Source: Fidelibacterota bacterium (lineage in GTDB: Bacteria; Fidelibacterota; SORT01). Taken from it: DNA of 64,000 bases. The stretch is from the NCBI GenBank assembly GCA_022571215.1, contig JACZYG010000003.1, positions 84,868-148,867 on the forward strand. Reading direction: 5' to 3'. Below the pieces are notes generated by a model. That model did no database searches. It had not been told where the DNA came from and worked only from the letters and a program-made list of their open reading frames with translations. Each line of letters opens with the position of its first letter. Positions within the stretch are counted from its first letter, which is position 1. This document shows positions 46,255 to 55,278 of this stretch, piece by piece. The translations under genes and the position numbers were made by a program.

Positions 46255-47376
46255 TTGGAGATCAGAAAACCTAAAAAATCTCAAGGTGTTCCGAAACAAA
46301 AACGAAGCGGCACTCTTCTTCAAGAAATCAAAGATACTTTTATTCATCCATACGGATCCAAGTATCTTAAGGACTTGAATAATTCCATAGAAAATTCCGG
46401 GTTTTGGGATGCATCGCTAAGTGAACAAATGGTCATTTTATCGAGACTCCTTTTTGATTCCGTGGATGATCCAAAACACTTATTAAAAATACTGAAGAAT
46501 TCTGATTCGGAACACCTAAAGGGCTGCGCTCCAAGTATCGTTTATCTCCTTTACTCTAATAATCCGGGAAAATGCTGCACTGAACTAAGATCAGTAGGAA
46601 AACTTAACGGTACCTGGCCTCAGGAAGATGCACAAATCATGCTTAGTCAACTTACTATTAAGCATGGTGTTGATTCAATTCTATCTATCACTGAGTCCTG
46701 GTTAAATGACCCGGATGACCGTGTTCGCAGGTTACTTGTTGAGGGTTTTCGTCCAAGAGGTGTTTGGAAAGAGCACATAAAGGAATTGAAGAACGATCCA
46801 AAACCATTAAAACCCATTCTCAAAAAGGCAATAGGTGACGATTCTTTATATGTGCGAAAAGCTGCTGCGAATAACATTAATGATATTTCGAAAGATAACC
46901 CGGACATCGTAATCTCATGGACAAAAACATGGCTCAAAAGGAGTAATAAAAAACAAAAATGGTCTATAAAACAAGGACTAAGGGGATTACTTAGAGATAA
47001 TAATAAAGATGCTCTTGCTCTATTAGGATTTAATCAGACTGATTCACTTCAAGTGAATTGGAAAGGCAAGTTAGATAAAACCGTGAAAATCAATACGATA
47101 ATTCCTTTAAGGTTTAGCGTTAGAAATAGTGGAGATTCTGCTTTAAACTTGAAAATTCAGATGCTTTTAACAGCTCCCGGAAAGGGAAATAGGCTGAGAA
47201 CGAAAACTTTTATTTTAGCGACACTCACCTTAAAAGAAAAAGAATCAAGGATTATCTCGAAGAATTTTCATTTCGTAGACTATAATTCCACGCCGCGCCT
47301 ACCTGGCAAGTATACTATGATGGTATCTTGTAACGGAAACGAAATTAAGAAGAAGAGCTTTATTTATTCCGGTTGA
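46255..47376 (+). CDS. AlkC-like DNA alkylation-repair protein
   Basis: 373 residues. Helical HEAT-like repeats include DDRVRRLLVEGFRPRGVW and DSLYVRKAAANNINDISKDN, matching the AlkC/AlkD-type DNA glycosylase pattern. A C-terminal beta domain (from about 275, KTVKINTIIPLRFSVRN) corresponds to the Ig-like domain of AlkC that contacts DNA. These enzymes excise 3-methyladenine and 3-methylcytosine without base flipping. The only start is a TTG directly after the barrel's TAG, in the same frame, without Shine-Dalgarno, so translation may depend on the upstream gene. Its 3' end overlaps the next gene by 17 bp. Confidence 0.75.
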   Translation: MEIRKPKKSQGVPKQKRSGTLLQEIKDTFIHPYGSKYLKDLNNSIENSGFWDASLSEQMVILSRLLFDSVDDPKHLLKILKNSDSEHLKGCAPSIVYLLYSNNPGKCCTELRSVGKLNGTWPQEDAQIMLSQLTIKHGVDSILSITESWLNDPDDRVRRLLVEGFRPRGVWKEHIKELKNDPKPLKPILKKAIGDDSLYVRKAAANNINDISKDNPDIVISWTKTWLKRSNKKQKWSIKQGLRGLLRDNNKDALALLGFNQTDSLQVNWKGKLDKTVKINTIIPLRFSVRNSGDSALNLKIQMLLTAPGKGNRLRTKTFILATLTLKEKESRIISKNFHFVDYNSTPRLPGKYTMMVSCNGNEIKKKSFIYSG

Positions 47377-48133
47377 TTTTTTTGTTTTGTTTCTTATTAA
47401 AATTAGAAATATCATCACGAATGATAGCTGCGGATTCATATTCTTCTAATTTCACTGCCTTCATAAGCCTCTTTTGTAAAGCATCCAGCTCTGAAGGCGT
47501 ATTATCTGAATCAAATTCTTTTTTCCACTCTTCCAAAAATTTTACTTCTTTATAACCATAGATTGAATCTATAAGACCGAGCTCTTTTCGTGCGTCATTT
47601 ATAAGTTTGATACCTCTTACCACAATTTTAGACGCTTTTTCAGAATGATCTTTATTTAGAGACATGCGACCTTTTGCGAGAGTGTTTATCATCAAAATGT
47701 AGGGTCGGTATTGCTCGTAACTCATGAAGTCGGATTTATCCTCGGCATATTCTTTCATCAGATCGAGGATTTCAAGATTATGCTGGGTATCTGAAATGAC
47801 GCCTCTATATTTTTCAAGCTCTAATAGGCTAACATAACGATGATAATATTGAATGGCTTCCATTCGCAATTGATCGCAATCTTCGTCTGTAAGTACAAAA
47901 TCTGATCCTGGGAAATCATTAGGAGATTGTTCAAGTTTTTCTTTATAGTATTCTAATAATGATTCTTTGTTATGGGGAGAAGTGCCATCCGGTCTGCCCT
48001 CCATTTCCAATTGGAGAACTCCAAGATCAAGTCGTATTTGAAGCTTTTGCTTGCCGTCATCTCCTGGGACGATCCGTACGCCAAAACTGTATGGATCATA
48101 TTCCCATTCGTCTAAAATTCGCCTTATATCCAC
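47360..48133 (-). CDS. UVR-motif protein of unknown function
   Basis: 257 residues from GTG 48133, with AAAGGA upstream. The N-terminus (MDIRRILDEWEYDPYSFGVR) and long helical middle are not recognised. The C-terminus has a UvrB/UvrC-type motif (LQKRLMKAVKLEEYESAAII), which usually mediates protein contacts, including with ClpC via McsA. It is soluble and sits beside an FmdB-type zinc ribbon. It overlaps the convergent AlkC-like gene by 17 bp. Confidence 0.75.
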   Translation of the reverse strand: MDIRRILDEWEYDPYSFGVRIVPGDDGKQKLQIRLDLGVLQLEMEGRPDGTSPHNKESLLEYYKEKLEQSPNDFPGSDFVLTDEDCDQLRMEAIQYYHRYVSLLELEKYRGVISDTQHNLEILDLMKEYAEDKSDFMSYEQYRPYILMINTLAKGRMSLNKDHSEKASKIVVRGIKLINDARKELGLIDSIYGYKEVKFLEEWKKEFDSDNTPSELDALQKRLMKAVKLEEYESAAIIRDDISNFNKKQNKKINRNK

Positions 48134-48199
48134 ATTTATCCTTTTAGATCGATTGCGAAATCACAATTATAGATAAGATTACTATTTAGCAAAAACTTT

Positions 48200-48409
48200 T
48201 TAATTATGAGCGCAACCACATCCTTCCCCGCAACCTGTAAATTCTTTGGCGCCTCCGGATTCGGCAGACGCAAATACAGACATCATTCGCTCTGTATTTT
48301 CCGATTTACATTTTGGGCATAAGGGTTTCTGCTCTACATTTCCAAAGGTTTTAAAAAACATATCGAAATATTCATTACAATTTCTACATGAATATTCATA
48401 AGTTGGCAT
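48200..48409 (-). CDS. FmdB-family zinc-ribbon protein
   Basis: 69 residues with the family start MPTYEYSCRNCNEYFD and a second CPKC pair, giving a four-Cys zinc ribbon. The Gly/Cys-rich tail (FTGCGEGCGCAHN) is common in the family. FmdB-type proteins are small and their role, regulatory or structural, is unresolved. A GGAG Shine-Dalgarno precedes the ATG. Confidence 0.9.
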   Translation of the reverse strand: MPTYEYSCRNCNEYFDMFFKTFGNVEQKPLCPKCKSENTERMMSVFASAESGGAKEFTGCGEGCGCAHN

Positions 48410-48477
48410 TTATCTAACTCCCATAATTATTTTCACCTAATCAAAATATACTTTCGTAACAAAATTGTCAATATTTA

Positions 48478-49065
48478 TTACCAACCGAGCTTCCATTGAC
48501 CCCCGAAAAGATGATATGTAACTCCTCCATAATAGAAAATACCTGAACGAGATGTAGATTTACGGTACTTATAAAGCGCTCCCATTCTAAACTCAACCCT
48601 TTTGAATGTTAAACCTGCTCCAAAATCATAAATAGTTCTTGTCGGAGATTCAGCGGTCTTCTTTCTTGGTATCGATAAGAAACTTCCTCCTACATAAAGA
48701 AACGTCATTAAGTTTGTTCTGATACCCCTCGGACCGTCCGGTCCAAATTCATCACGTTCCACAATTCCTACCGGAGAAAAATATATATATGGCGACAAAA
48801 GTGAAAGAAATGTTTCGGAATCCTTCATAAACAGCAGTTGGGCGAACTCCACTCCCGCACCCACCATGCTGCTTTTATGAAGCATGATGGTTCGAAACAG
48901 ATAAATATCCGCTCCGTTTGGTGATCTCATACCCGCTCCAATGGGATTAACGAAAGTAATTGTTTTCACATTTGAATCGTATTCTTCTAAATTTACGGGA
49001 ATCGATGCGCAACCCTCGAAGCTAAGGTATAGAAACAAGCTTATTATAAATATTTTGAGTTTCAT
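48478..49065 (-). CDS. hypothetical lipoprotein, probable outer-membrane beta-barrel
   Basis: 195 residues. The signal MKLKIFIISLFLYLSFEGC has a lipobox-like end with Cys19. The rest is Tyr/Phe-rich with alternating strands (PYIYFSPVGI; FFYYGGVTYHLFGGQWKLGW at the end), ending in Trp after a last strand, as barrels do. No family is recognised. It precedes nothing obvious and is 75 bp after the FecR-barrel gene on the same strand. Confidence 0.6.
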   Translation of the reverse strand: MKLKIFIISLFLYLSFEGCASIPVNLEEYDSNVKTITFVNPIGAGMRSPNGADIYLFRTIMLHKSSMVGAGVEFAQLLFMKDSETFLSLLSPYIYFSPVGIVERDEFGPDGPRGIRTNLMTFLYVGGSFLSIPRKKTAESPTRTIYDFGAGLTFKRVEFRMGALYKYRKSTSRSGIFYYGGVTYHLFGGQWKLGW

Positions 49066-49140
49066 AAAATCAAAATAAATGGGGGAATTGTTATCTTACG
49101 GCGTTAAGACATCCCCTCAAAAAGTGGACTTACCCTAATT

Positions 49141-51315
49141 CTAAAAAGTAAATACCGTTTCGATCGAAGTCAACTTAACAGTTTCGCCCTCATCTTCCAC
49201 GTCGCCATCTCCGTTCCTATCAGCAAATGTCTGCTGAGAACGAATTTGTAAGGATACGCTCGGCGCAATTTCATATCCAATCAGATAACCAAATAAGGTG
49301 CTTGGTGTATTTTCGAAATCGAATACGTTCTCTACATTAGTTTGCTGATAAAAGAGTGATGCCTTATTTATTTTTGGAATGAAAACGGGATTGATGGAGA
49401 GATCACCATAGAGACTCTCAAAGGTTAGATTAGAATCCCCGCTGCTTTTCATTCTGGAAAACGAGGCGGAAATAGTGAACATGTCAAGCATATTCAATGC
49501 CGCGCCTCCAAAAACGCCTGTAAGTGGTGATCTGACCGGTTTAAGAAGTATATCTTCTCTCGTTTCGGCTATCGTACTATCGTTCACAGCGTCCCAAATT
49601 AGGCGAGCTCTTCCCAAATCGTAGGTCCTGTCATAGAAATTTCCGATGAACTCCTCTTTATATTGTCTATACTCCATTTTTAGAAATACAGGACCTATCG
49701 ACACCCTAATACCGGGAAGCGCAAAACCCGAGCCGAAATCCCTGATTTTCGCAAATTCTCCGTATGCGGTGATCCCGATCAGCTCGTTATTGAATAAGGG
49801 AAACTCGATATCAACTCCATATATCGATGAAGCATTCTTGACGTCTTTCAAGCTGAGTACAGTTTTCAGGTTTACACCACTCGTATCATTTAGTTCAGAA
49901 GGATTACCTCTTAAATCCTGATCGGTGTAACCGTCGCCATCTCGATCGGGGTCGTCCTTATCAGCGACTCCATCTCCATCCGTGTCAACAGTTCGCAAGT
50001 TATCATCGGGGAAATCGTCCACCGAATCCGGTACACCATCCCCGTCTTTATCAGGCAACCCGCCGAATTGATCACCATCATACACAATAGTTCCGCCAAT
50101 TTTTAATGATCCTAAAACATTGTATGAAACCCTTGCGCCTATTAGTCCGGGATTTTTAAGTTCTCTAAGGTTAGCGACTAAACCCTGAAATCTTAACTTT
50201 CCAAATTCTCTATGACCTGTCAATCCAACCCGTCTGACCTGTGGATATTCTATAGTATTACTATAATTATCCATTATAAGTCCCTGTCCCATAGTGACTC
50301 CTGTTAATCCACCCGCGCGAATATAAAATGGGTCTTCAGGACTATTGTATCTCAAATAAAATATTTTGTCTATAGCGTCTTGTGGTTCATCCCAATCTTC
50401 TTCCCTAAGATTGCCATCCGCGTCAAAATAAAAGTTCAAGTCTAAACCAACTCCGATTGGTCCTATTGGAAAATCGGGTCTTAGACTTATTTGATTGTAA
50501 ACTTGTCCGTCTAATACTGCTGCGCCAACACTTGCAGACATACTTATGCCGCCCGGAAGTTTTGAGTCGCCGCTATCTTTAGATTGAGAAGGTGTCCGAG
50601 TCCGTGTTTCTTGAACGGGAGGTTGGTCTGACTGAGCAGGTTGAACATCTTGAGCTGGTTCTCCTCCCTGTTGTTGTCCTTCTCCCTGTTGCGGCTCTAC
50701 GTCAGGATCGGATGGGATGGTAGCGGGGTCTGTTGTGTTGATATTCATAGTTCCAGTCCAACTTGAAGTGATCGTCATACCAGCCGTTAATAACATAGTT
50801 TGACCACTTTCAATATTAAGTATTTCGACTGTTCCTTCCAACCCAATAAAGGTATCTATACCGCTTGTGTCAACGGTCAGCCAAAATTCGGTTCCCTTTA
50901 CGGATGCTACGCTAACAGGAGAAATTATCTCATACTTCACATCTATTTGTGGACTGATCTTAGTTTTGATCGAACCGCTATTTATTCGAACCTGTCGAAT
51001 TTTCTGTGACGGGGTGGTATTTCCTTGAATAGTTAAACGGGTATTTTCTTTCATTTTTAATATACTTTTGTCGTCAGTAAACAATATCGCCAAATAACTC
51101 GCTGAAGCGGTTCTAAGAGAATCAAAATCGTCAAACCAAAATCCTACCTCCACCTGCTCGTCTGTTGTTTTAAAACCGGCAGGTTTTCTGAATACTTCGC
51201 CTCTCTTTTTCAGAGCTAAGGCTGTTTGATCGACATTTTGAGCTACTCCATTCCCGGCAAAAGCTACGATTAATAGCGATGAGAACAAAATAGAGGTGGT
51301 TTTATTTGATAACAT
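49141..51315 (-). CDS. FecR-domain protein with TSP3 calcium repeats inside a beta-barrel region
   Basis: 724 residues from ATG 51315 (GAGGGGT six bases upstream; a TTG six codons earlier is less likely). Signal peptide, then a FecR-type domain at about 64-170 (SVASVKGTEFWLTVDT). A Gln/Pro/Glu-rich linker spans about 208-255, and a probable outer-membrane barrel runs from about 260 to the C-terminal VFTF. Within it, about 422-467, lie thrombospondin type-3 Ca-binding repeats (DKDGDGVPDSVDDFPDD; DTDGDGVADKDDPDRDGDG). This combination is unusual. Function unknown; a surface structure stabilised by calcium is a guess. Confidence 0.72.
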   Translation of the reverse strand: MLSNKTTSILFSSLLIVAFAGNGVAQNVDQTALALKKRGEVFRKPAGFKTTDEQVEVGFWFDDFDSLRTASASYLAILFTDDKSILKMKENTRLTIQGNTTPSQKIRQVRINSGSIKTKISPQIDVKYEIISPVSVASVKGTEFWLTVDTSGIDTFIGLEGTVEILNIESGQTMLLTAGMTITSSWTGTMNINTTDPATIPSDPDVEPQQGEGQQQGGEPAQDVQPAQSDQPPVQETRTRTPSQSKDSGDSKLPGGISMSASVGAAVLDGQVYNQISLRPDFPIGPIGVGLDLNFYFDADGNLREEDWDEPQDAIDKIFYLRYNSPEDPFYIRAGGLTGVTMGQGLIMDNYSNTIEYPQVRRVGLTGHREFGKLRFQGLVANLRELKNPGLIGARVSYNVLGSLKIGGTIVYDGDQFGGLPDKDGDGVPDSVDDFPDDNLRTVDTDGDGVADKDDPDRDGDGYTDQDLRGNPSELNDTSGVNLKTVLSLKDVKNASSIYGVDIEFPLFNNELIGITAYGEFAKIRDFGSGFALPGIRVSIGPVFLKMEYRQYKEEFIGNFYDRTYDLGRARLIWDAVNDSTIAETREDILLKPVRSPLTGVFGGAALNMLDMFTISASFSRMKSSGDSNLTFESLYGDLSINPVFIPKINKASLFYQQTNVENVFDFENTPSTLFGYLIGYEIAPSVSLQIRSQQTFADRNGDGDVEDEGETVKLTSIETVFTF

Positions 51316-51402
51316 CTTTATACCCCTCTTCAAATTAAAATATTACGCCAATAATTCAATTAGCATTTCCTAAAATTGTAGTATGACAATAACTTAAAGG
51401 AA

Positions 51403-51418
51403 TGCCAACGAAATGGCA
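51403..51418 (-). terminator. weak hairpin downstream of the CDF gene
   Basis: A 5 bp stem (TGCCA/TGGCA) with a 6 nt loop, followed on the minus strand by TTCCTTT. It lies 51 bp past the CDF stop and before the FecR-barrel gene. The stem is short, so it may not terminate. Confidence 0.3.
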
Positions 51419-51468
51419 AGCTGAGTCTTAGCTAAGTATATACTGCTCTTTTATAGAATGCTTTTTGC

Positions 51469-52368
51469 TTATTCCCTCGCGAAAGGCAAGTCGGGTTCGA
51501 CGTGTGTCAAAACGTTTAAGGGTCTTGTGAAGGCTTTTTTTACTATAGATTCTACCTCTTCCGCGATCTGATGTCCTTTAATTACACTTAATTCCGGTTC
51601 CACCAGTATATGAACATCCACAAATAACTCGCGACCTACTTTTCTTGTTCGCAACTTGTGCCAACTTTTAACGTCAGGATGCTCATCTAATATGGACTTT
51701 ATGGATTGTAGGACATCCTCTTCGACAGACCCCTCCATTAATTCCTTCCCGGTTTTTATTAGAAACTTGATTCCGATAATTATTATCATTAATCCTACGA
51801 ATAATCCCGCAATGCTGTCACCCGGTAGAAACCCAAGCATTGAAGAAATCACTCCAACTATTACGACAATTGATGATAATGCATCGCTTCTGTGATGCCA
51901 TGCATTGGCGTAAAGTGCCACACTGTCTAATTGTTTCGCCGATTTTATCGTCAGTTGATAGAGATATTCCTTGATGATTACAGAAATTAGAGCGATAAAT
52001 AATACAGGCAATCCGGGATTCATGAATCTTGCTGACATCACCGACCTTCCCGATTCAGCTACGATGCCTGTACCTACTACGATTAATACCACGGATAACA
52101 GTGTTCCCGAAAGAGTTTCAAATTTACCATGACCGAATGGATGGCTCGAATCAGCCGGTCTTGAGCCGATAATTACGCCCCAGAGGATCAATATATCGGT
52201 GGAAATATCTGAAAACGTATGAAACGCGTCCGCTATTAGACTTATGGATCCAAAGAATATTCCACCAAAAAACTTTATTACCATTAAGAAAACATTAATG
52301 ATCATTCCAAGATAGGTTAATCTTTTGATCTCCCTGACACCATCTTGAATTTGAATTCTCGAATCCAC
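51469..52368 (-). CDS. cation diffusion facilitator (CDF) metal exporter
   Basis: 299 residues, six membrane helices then a cytosolic C-terminal domain. HTFSD in helix 2 and HHRSD in helix 5 form HxxxD metal sites of the Zn-type CDF pattern; HPFGHGKFE follows the loop. It exports Zn2+ or a similar divalent ion by proton antiport. Metal specificity is inferred from the HxxxD pattern. Confidence 0.92.
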   Translation of the reverse strand: MDSRIQIQDGVREIKRLTYLGMIINVFLMVIKFFGGIFFGSISLIADAFHTFSDISTDILILWGVIIGSRPADSSHPFGHGKFETLSGTLLSVVLIVVGTGIVAESGRSVMSARFMNPGLPVLFIALISVIIKEYLYQLTIKSAKQLDSVALYANAWHHRSDALSSIVVIVGVISSMLGFLPGDSIAGLFVGLMIIIIGIKFLIKTGKELMEGSVEEDVLQSIKSILDEHPDVKSWHKLRTRKVGRELFVDVHILVEPELSVIKGHQIAEEVESIVKKAFTRPLNVLTHVEPDLPFARE

Positions 52369-52390
52369 TATTATAAAAAATTATGTAAGA

Positions 52391-52888
52391 CTACTTTAAA
52401 CGTGAATTTATTTTTAGACTATCCATCCTGGAAAACATTATTGTAATACTGTCGACAGCATGAAACGAATCAATTCCCAGCAGATCAAACTCGATATTCC
52501 TGTTGTTTGAAATCTTTTTGGGATATCGCTCTCCGGGCCTCCGGTACAGGGAATATTTACTTCCATATCTTTCAAACCAATACCTGTCGTCTCCGGGATC
52601 CAATAATAGATTTGTCCCACTATAATTCATAATTTTGACTTTGGCATACGTCTGCCTTCCGATTGAAGAGCTGCCCTTATTGATCGATACATAAATACCC
52701 CTGGAACCACCCCAATAAAGAGATTTGTGATATTCTTTTTCAAGTATCGATTGAGGAATATCCTTCTCTTTTTTATTGACATCTAACCGGGAAAACGGCC
52801 CGCATCCTATGACAATTATTAAAAATATCGCTAAGACTGTCCGGAGAAAATATATCGAAGGAAAAATATTATTATGGTTTAAATCCAT
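52391..52888 (-). CDS. hypothetical lipoprotein
   Basis: 165 residues. After an 11-residue lead the hydrophobic segment ends LIIVIGCGPF, a lipobox with Cys29. The mature part is charged and Tyr/Arg rich with no recognised domain. It lies 22 bp upstream of the CDF gene on the same strand, so a shared transcript is possible. Confidence 0.55.
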   Translation of the reverse strand: MDLNHNNIFPSIYFLRTVLAIFLIIVIGCGPFSRLDVNKKEKDIPQSILEKEYHKSLYWGGSRGIYVSINKGSSSIGRQTYAKVKIMNYSGTNLLLDPGDDRYWFERYGSKYSLYRRPGERYPKKISNNRNIEFDLLGIDSFHAVDSITIMFSRMDSLKINSRLK

Positions 52889-53062
52889 TTTGATCTTTTA
52901 GGCTGTTAGTTAATAATCTGCGTTGTTATGATAATAATAATATATTATTTCGTAAATATTAAGAAAAAAGATCTAATTGATTAGAGTAAAAGTTTTGATT
53001 CAGCTGCAGATCAATGTATTCCACACTGAATCGTAAAATACTTATCGCGAATTTTTTGCTGT

Positions 53063-53482
53063 TTAGACTACCTTTCTTGTTGTGTCGTTTGCCATATCAG
53101 TCAGGCTGTATTTCCGCAACACTGCCATTAAAGCTATTTGTGCCTCAGACCATACTGAACACATCGAGCAAATATCTTTCAAATCGCATTCACTCGGTTC
53201 CTTTAAGCATAAATTCAACGCCATCGGACCTTCCACCGCTTCGACAATGTCAAGTATACTTAATTTATCAGGGTCCCTTCCTAACCGTATCCCTCCGTTC
53301 TTTCCTCTCACACTCTCTAAATATCCTTTCTGATTAAGTATATGAATGAGTTTTCTCATGAATTTCTCGGGTACTTTCTCGTTATCAGCTATTTCACTGA
53401 TCCTTGTATATTTTAGAGAATCCTGTCGCGCCAAGAAAATCATACCCCGCAATGCGTAATCAGCTGCTCTTGTAAGTTGCAT
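53063..53482 (-). CDS. Rrf2-family transcriptional regulator, probable Fe-S sensor
   Basis: 139 residues. The winged helix (MQLTRAADYALRGMIFLA ... FMRKLIHILNQKGYLESVRG) is typical. Four Cys cluster as LCLKEPSECDLKDICSMC at about 101-118, the place where IscR, NsrR and RsrR ligate clusters. It therefore probably senses Fe-S status, NO or oxidants. GAGGAG precedes the ATG. It is divergent from no gene, 342 bp downstream of sod on the same strand; self-regulation is likely. Confidence 0.88.
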   Translation of the reverse strand: MQLTRAADYALRGMIFLARQDSLKYTRISEIADNEKVPEKFMRKLIHILNQKGYLESVRGKNGGIRLGRDPDKLSILDIVEAVEGPMALNLCLKEPSECDLKDICSMCSVWSEAQIALMAVLRKYSLTDMANDTTRKVV

Positions 53483-53557
53483 TTTAACTCCTCTAAATAA
53501 TTATTCCTAATCCGTTGCTAACATCATCTTACTCTGAATAGGCAATTCCAATGCCAA

Positions 53558-53563
53558 GTATAC
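53558..53563 (-). promoter_or_regulatory. extended -10 element of the Rrf2 gene
   Basis: TATACT preceded by TGG (extended -10, TGn) on the minus strand, with a weak -35 (TTAATT) 17 bp upstream. Transcription would begin about 70 nt before the ATG. Confidence 0.45.
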
Positions 53564-53602
53564 CATATCTATCACGTTTAATTAAAAATGCCATATATAC
53601 CT

Positions 53603-53620
53603 GATAGTTATGTTACTATC
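53603..53620. promoter_or_regulatory. candidate operator: GATAGT-6-ACTATC palindrome
   Basis: A perfect 6+6 inverted repeat with a 6 bp centre, about 40 bp upstream of the proposed -10 of the Rrf2 gene. Rrf2 proteins bind such short palindromes as dimers, and a half-site GATAGATAT occurs near 53570. It may instead regulate at a distance. Confidence 0.4.
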
Positions 53621-53762
53621 GTTTTCTTTTAACTAAACACTTTAGACATGATATGGTAGGATGATTGCTACTTTTAGGAATCTTTATTCGCCTCTTTTTA
53701 AAATTGGGAATTTGAACGGATCAGTTTACCAGGATTCTGAAACCCTTAAATTATATAATTAT

Positions 53763-53802
53763 ATAAAAAATAAGCCCCCGATCTTACAATCATCAGGGGC
53801 TT
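53763..53802 (-). terminator. intrinsic terminator of sod
   Basis: On the minus strand a stem of AAGCCCC with GGGGCTT encloses a loop with a further partial stem (GAT/ATC), followed by TATTTTTTAT. It begins 22 nt after the sod stop and separates sod from the Rrf2 gene. Confidence 0.8.
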
Positions 53803-53824
53803 AAATCCGTTTTAATCATGGAGG

Positions 53825-54418
53825 TTATTTAGCGTTATTATATCTCTCCTCTATATTTTTCCAGTTAATAACGCTAAAGAACGCATCAGTATATGCCGGA
53901 CGCTTATTTTGATATTTGAGGTAATACGCGTGCTCCCAAACATCTAAAACAAGAAGTGGTACCACGTCCCATTGAGACAGATTTTGATGTTTCTCAGCTT
54001 GCAATATAACAAGTTTACTATCGCTCGGTCTATAGGCAAGGATTCCCCATCCTGAGCCTTCAACCTGATTCGAGGCAGCTGTAAACTGCGCTTTGAATTT
54101 ATCAAATCCGCCAAAATCACTATTCATAGCCTCTTCGAGCGCGCCTCCAGGTTTTCCTCCACCATCAGGTCCCATATTTGTCCAGAAGATTGAGTGCAGG
54201 AGATGACCTGCGCCGTGAAAAGAGGACTCTCTTTCCCAGTGTTTTATTAAAGAATAATCACCGCTTTCACGCGCTTCTGCTATTTTATCTTCGGCGTTGT
54301 TCAAGCCTACCACGTATCCGTTGTGATGGATATCATGATGCAATTTCATGGTTTGCTCATCTATATGAGGCTCTAAGGCATCATATGCATATGTCAATTC
54401 AGGTAATGTATGAGCCAT
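53825..54418 (-). CDS. sod: superoxide dismutase (Fe/Mn family)
   Basis: 197 residues, normal length. Metal ligands: His27 (in KLHHDIHHNGYV), a His in GAGHLLHSIFWTNMGP near 75-80, and the Asp and His of VLDVWEHAYYLKYQ near 158-165. All are intact. The metal (Fe, Mn or both) cannot be assigned with certainty. It converts superoxide to peroxide and oxygen. Its transcript ends at a strong hairpin, and aquaporin lies 45 bp upstream on the same strand. Confidence 0.96.
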   Translation of the reverse strand: MAHTLPELTYAYDALEPHIDEQTMKLHHDIHHNGYVVGLNNAEDKIAEARESGDYSLIKHWERESSFHGAGHLLHSIFWTNMGPDGGGKPGGALEEAMNSDFGGFDKFKAQFTAASNQVEGSGWGILAYRPSDSKLVILQAEKHQNLSQWDVVPLLVLDVWEHAYYLKYQNKRPAYTDAFFSVINWKNIEERYNNAK

Positions 54419-54463
54419 TTTAAACCCTTTCTATTTTTATATTATTTTGTATTTGTGTTGTAA

Positions 54464-55153
54464 TTATCCACTATCTGTTTCGGATAAAAATAATTTAGTA
54501 TAGGAAAATGCGGCAAGACCGCCACCAATCAGCGGAGCGATCCAATAAACCCAGTGTAAAGTCCATTCTCCCGTTATCAGCGCCGGACCAAAACTCCTTG
54601 CGGGATTCATTGAAGCTCCTGTTAAAGTACCTCCCATCAAGGCGCATACAGTTACAGTCAGTCCTATGATAAAATTTGCGCTGTTTTTAAATGGGGATTT
54701 ACTGTCTACCGCCACCGAAAATATTACGAATACCAATAAAAATGTGAGCACTATCTCAATTCCCATTAAGGAGACTAATCCCACACCTGTTGCAGGCAGT
54801 GTCACGCCCAGATTACCGGCTGTCATTTGATTATTCGGGCTTAATAATCCCAAGAGCAATGAAGCGGCTACAGCTCCAAGAAGCTGTGCTGCGAGATATA
54901 ATCCGGCATCTTTAATCTTAATATTACCCGTAATCAACATTCCGAACGTTACAGCAGGATTGATATGCCCACCCGATATCCTTGCAGTGGCACCCACCAT
55001 TAGAGCAATTGTGAGACCGAATGTCAAAGCGATTCCTACCAGTCCAACTGCTCCGCCACTAAAACTGTTCGCGGCTATCGCTCCGGTACCCATGAAGACA
55101 AGAAAGAACGTACCTATGAATTCGGCTGAAAATTTTTGGCCGTTCGTGACCAT
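54464..55153 (-). CDS. aqpZ: aquaporin (MIP family)
   Basis: 229 residues from ATG 55153: GGAGGT sits four bases before it, so the earlier ATG at 55165 contains the Shine-Dalgarno and is rejected. Six membrane helices surround two half-helices with NPA motifs (SGGHINPAVTFG and GASMNPARSFGPAL). The second, with its Arg and Phe, fits a water channel rather than a glycerol facilitator. It lies 45 bp upstream of sod. Confidence 0.92.
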   Translation of the reverse strand: MVTNGQKFSAEFIGTFFLVFMGTGAIAANSFSGGAVGLVGIALTFGLTIALMVGATARISGGHINPAVTFGMLITGNIKIKDAGLYLAAQLLGAVAASLLLGLLSPNNQMTAGNLGVTLPATGVGLVSLMGIEIVLTFLLVFVIFSVAVDSKSPFKNSANFIIGLTVTVCALMGGTLTGASMNPARSFGPALITGEWTLHWVYWIAPLIGGGLAAFSYTKLFLSETDSG

Positions 55154-55157
55154 ATTT

Positions 55158-55163
55158 ACCTCC
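55158..55163 (-). promoter_or_regulatory. Shine-Dalgarno GGAGGT fixing the aquaporin start
   Basis: GGAGGT with 4 nt spacing to ATG 55153. It lies inside the four extra codons of the longer frame, which argues for the shorter product. Confidence 0.75.
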
Positions 55164-55278
55164 ATTCCTATAATACTTATTTTATTAACGATGAATTATT
55201 AGTTATGTAACTTCTTAATTCTTGTTGATTAAATCAAGGACAATTTTTATCCGTATTGCTCTTGACATCATGAATAAT

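Larger units (their letters stand above)
53483..53824. other. intergenic region between the Rrf2 gene and sod
   Basis: 342 bp without a gene. It holds the Rrf2 promoter, a candidate operator palindrome, the sod terminator and an adjoining AT palindrome (TTATATAATTATATAA at 53751-53766). Nothing else is recognisable. Confidence 0.7.

Noticed and set aside
55225..55237. TTGATTAAATCAA palindrome upstream of aquaporin as an FNR/CRP site
   Set aside because: The half-sites are 3 bp apart instead of 4, and the window's regulator has no Fe-S cysteines.
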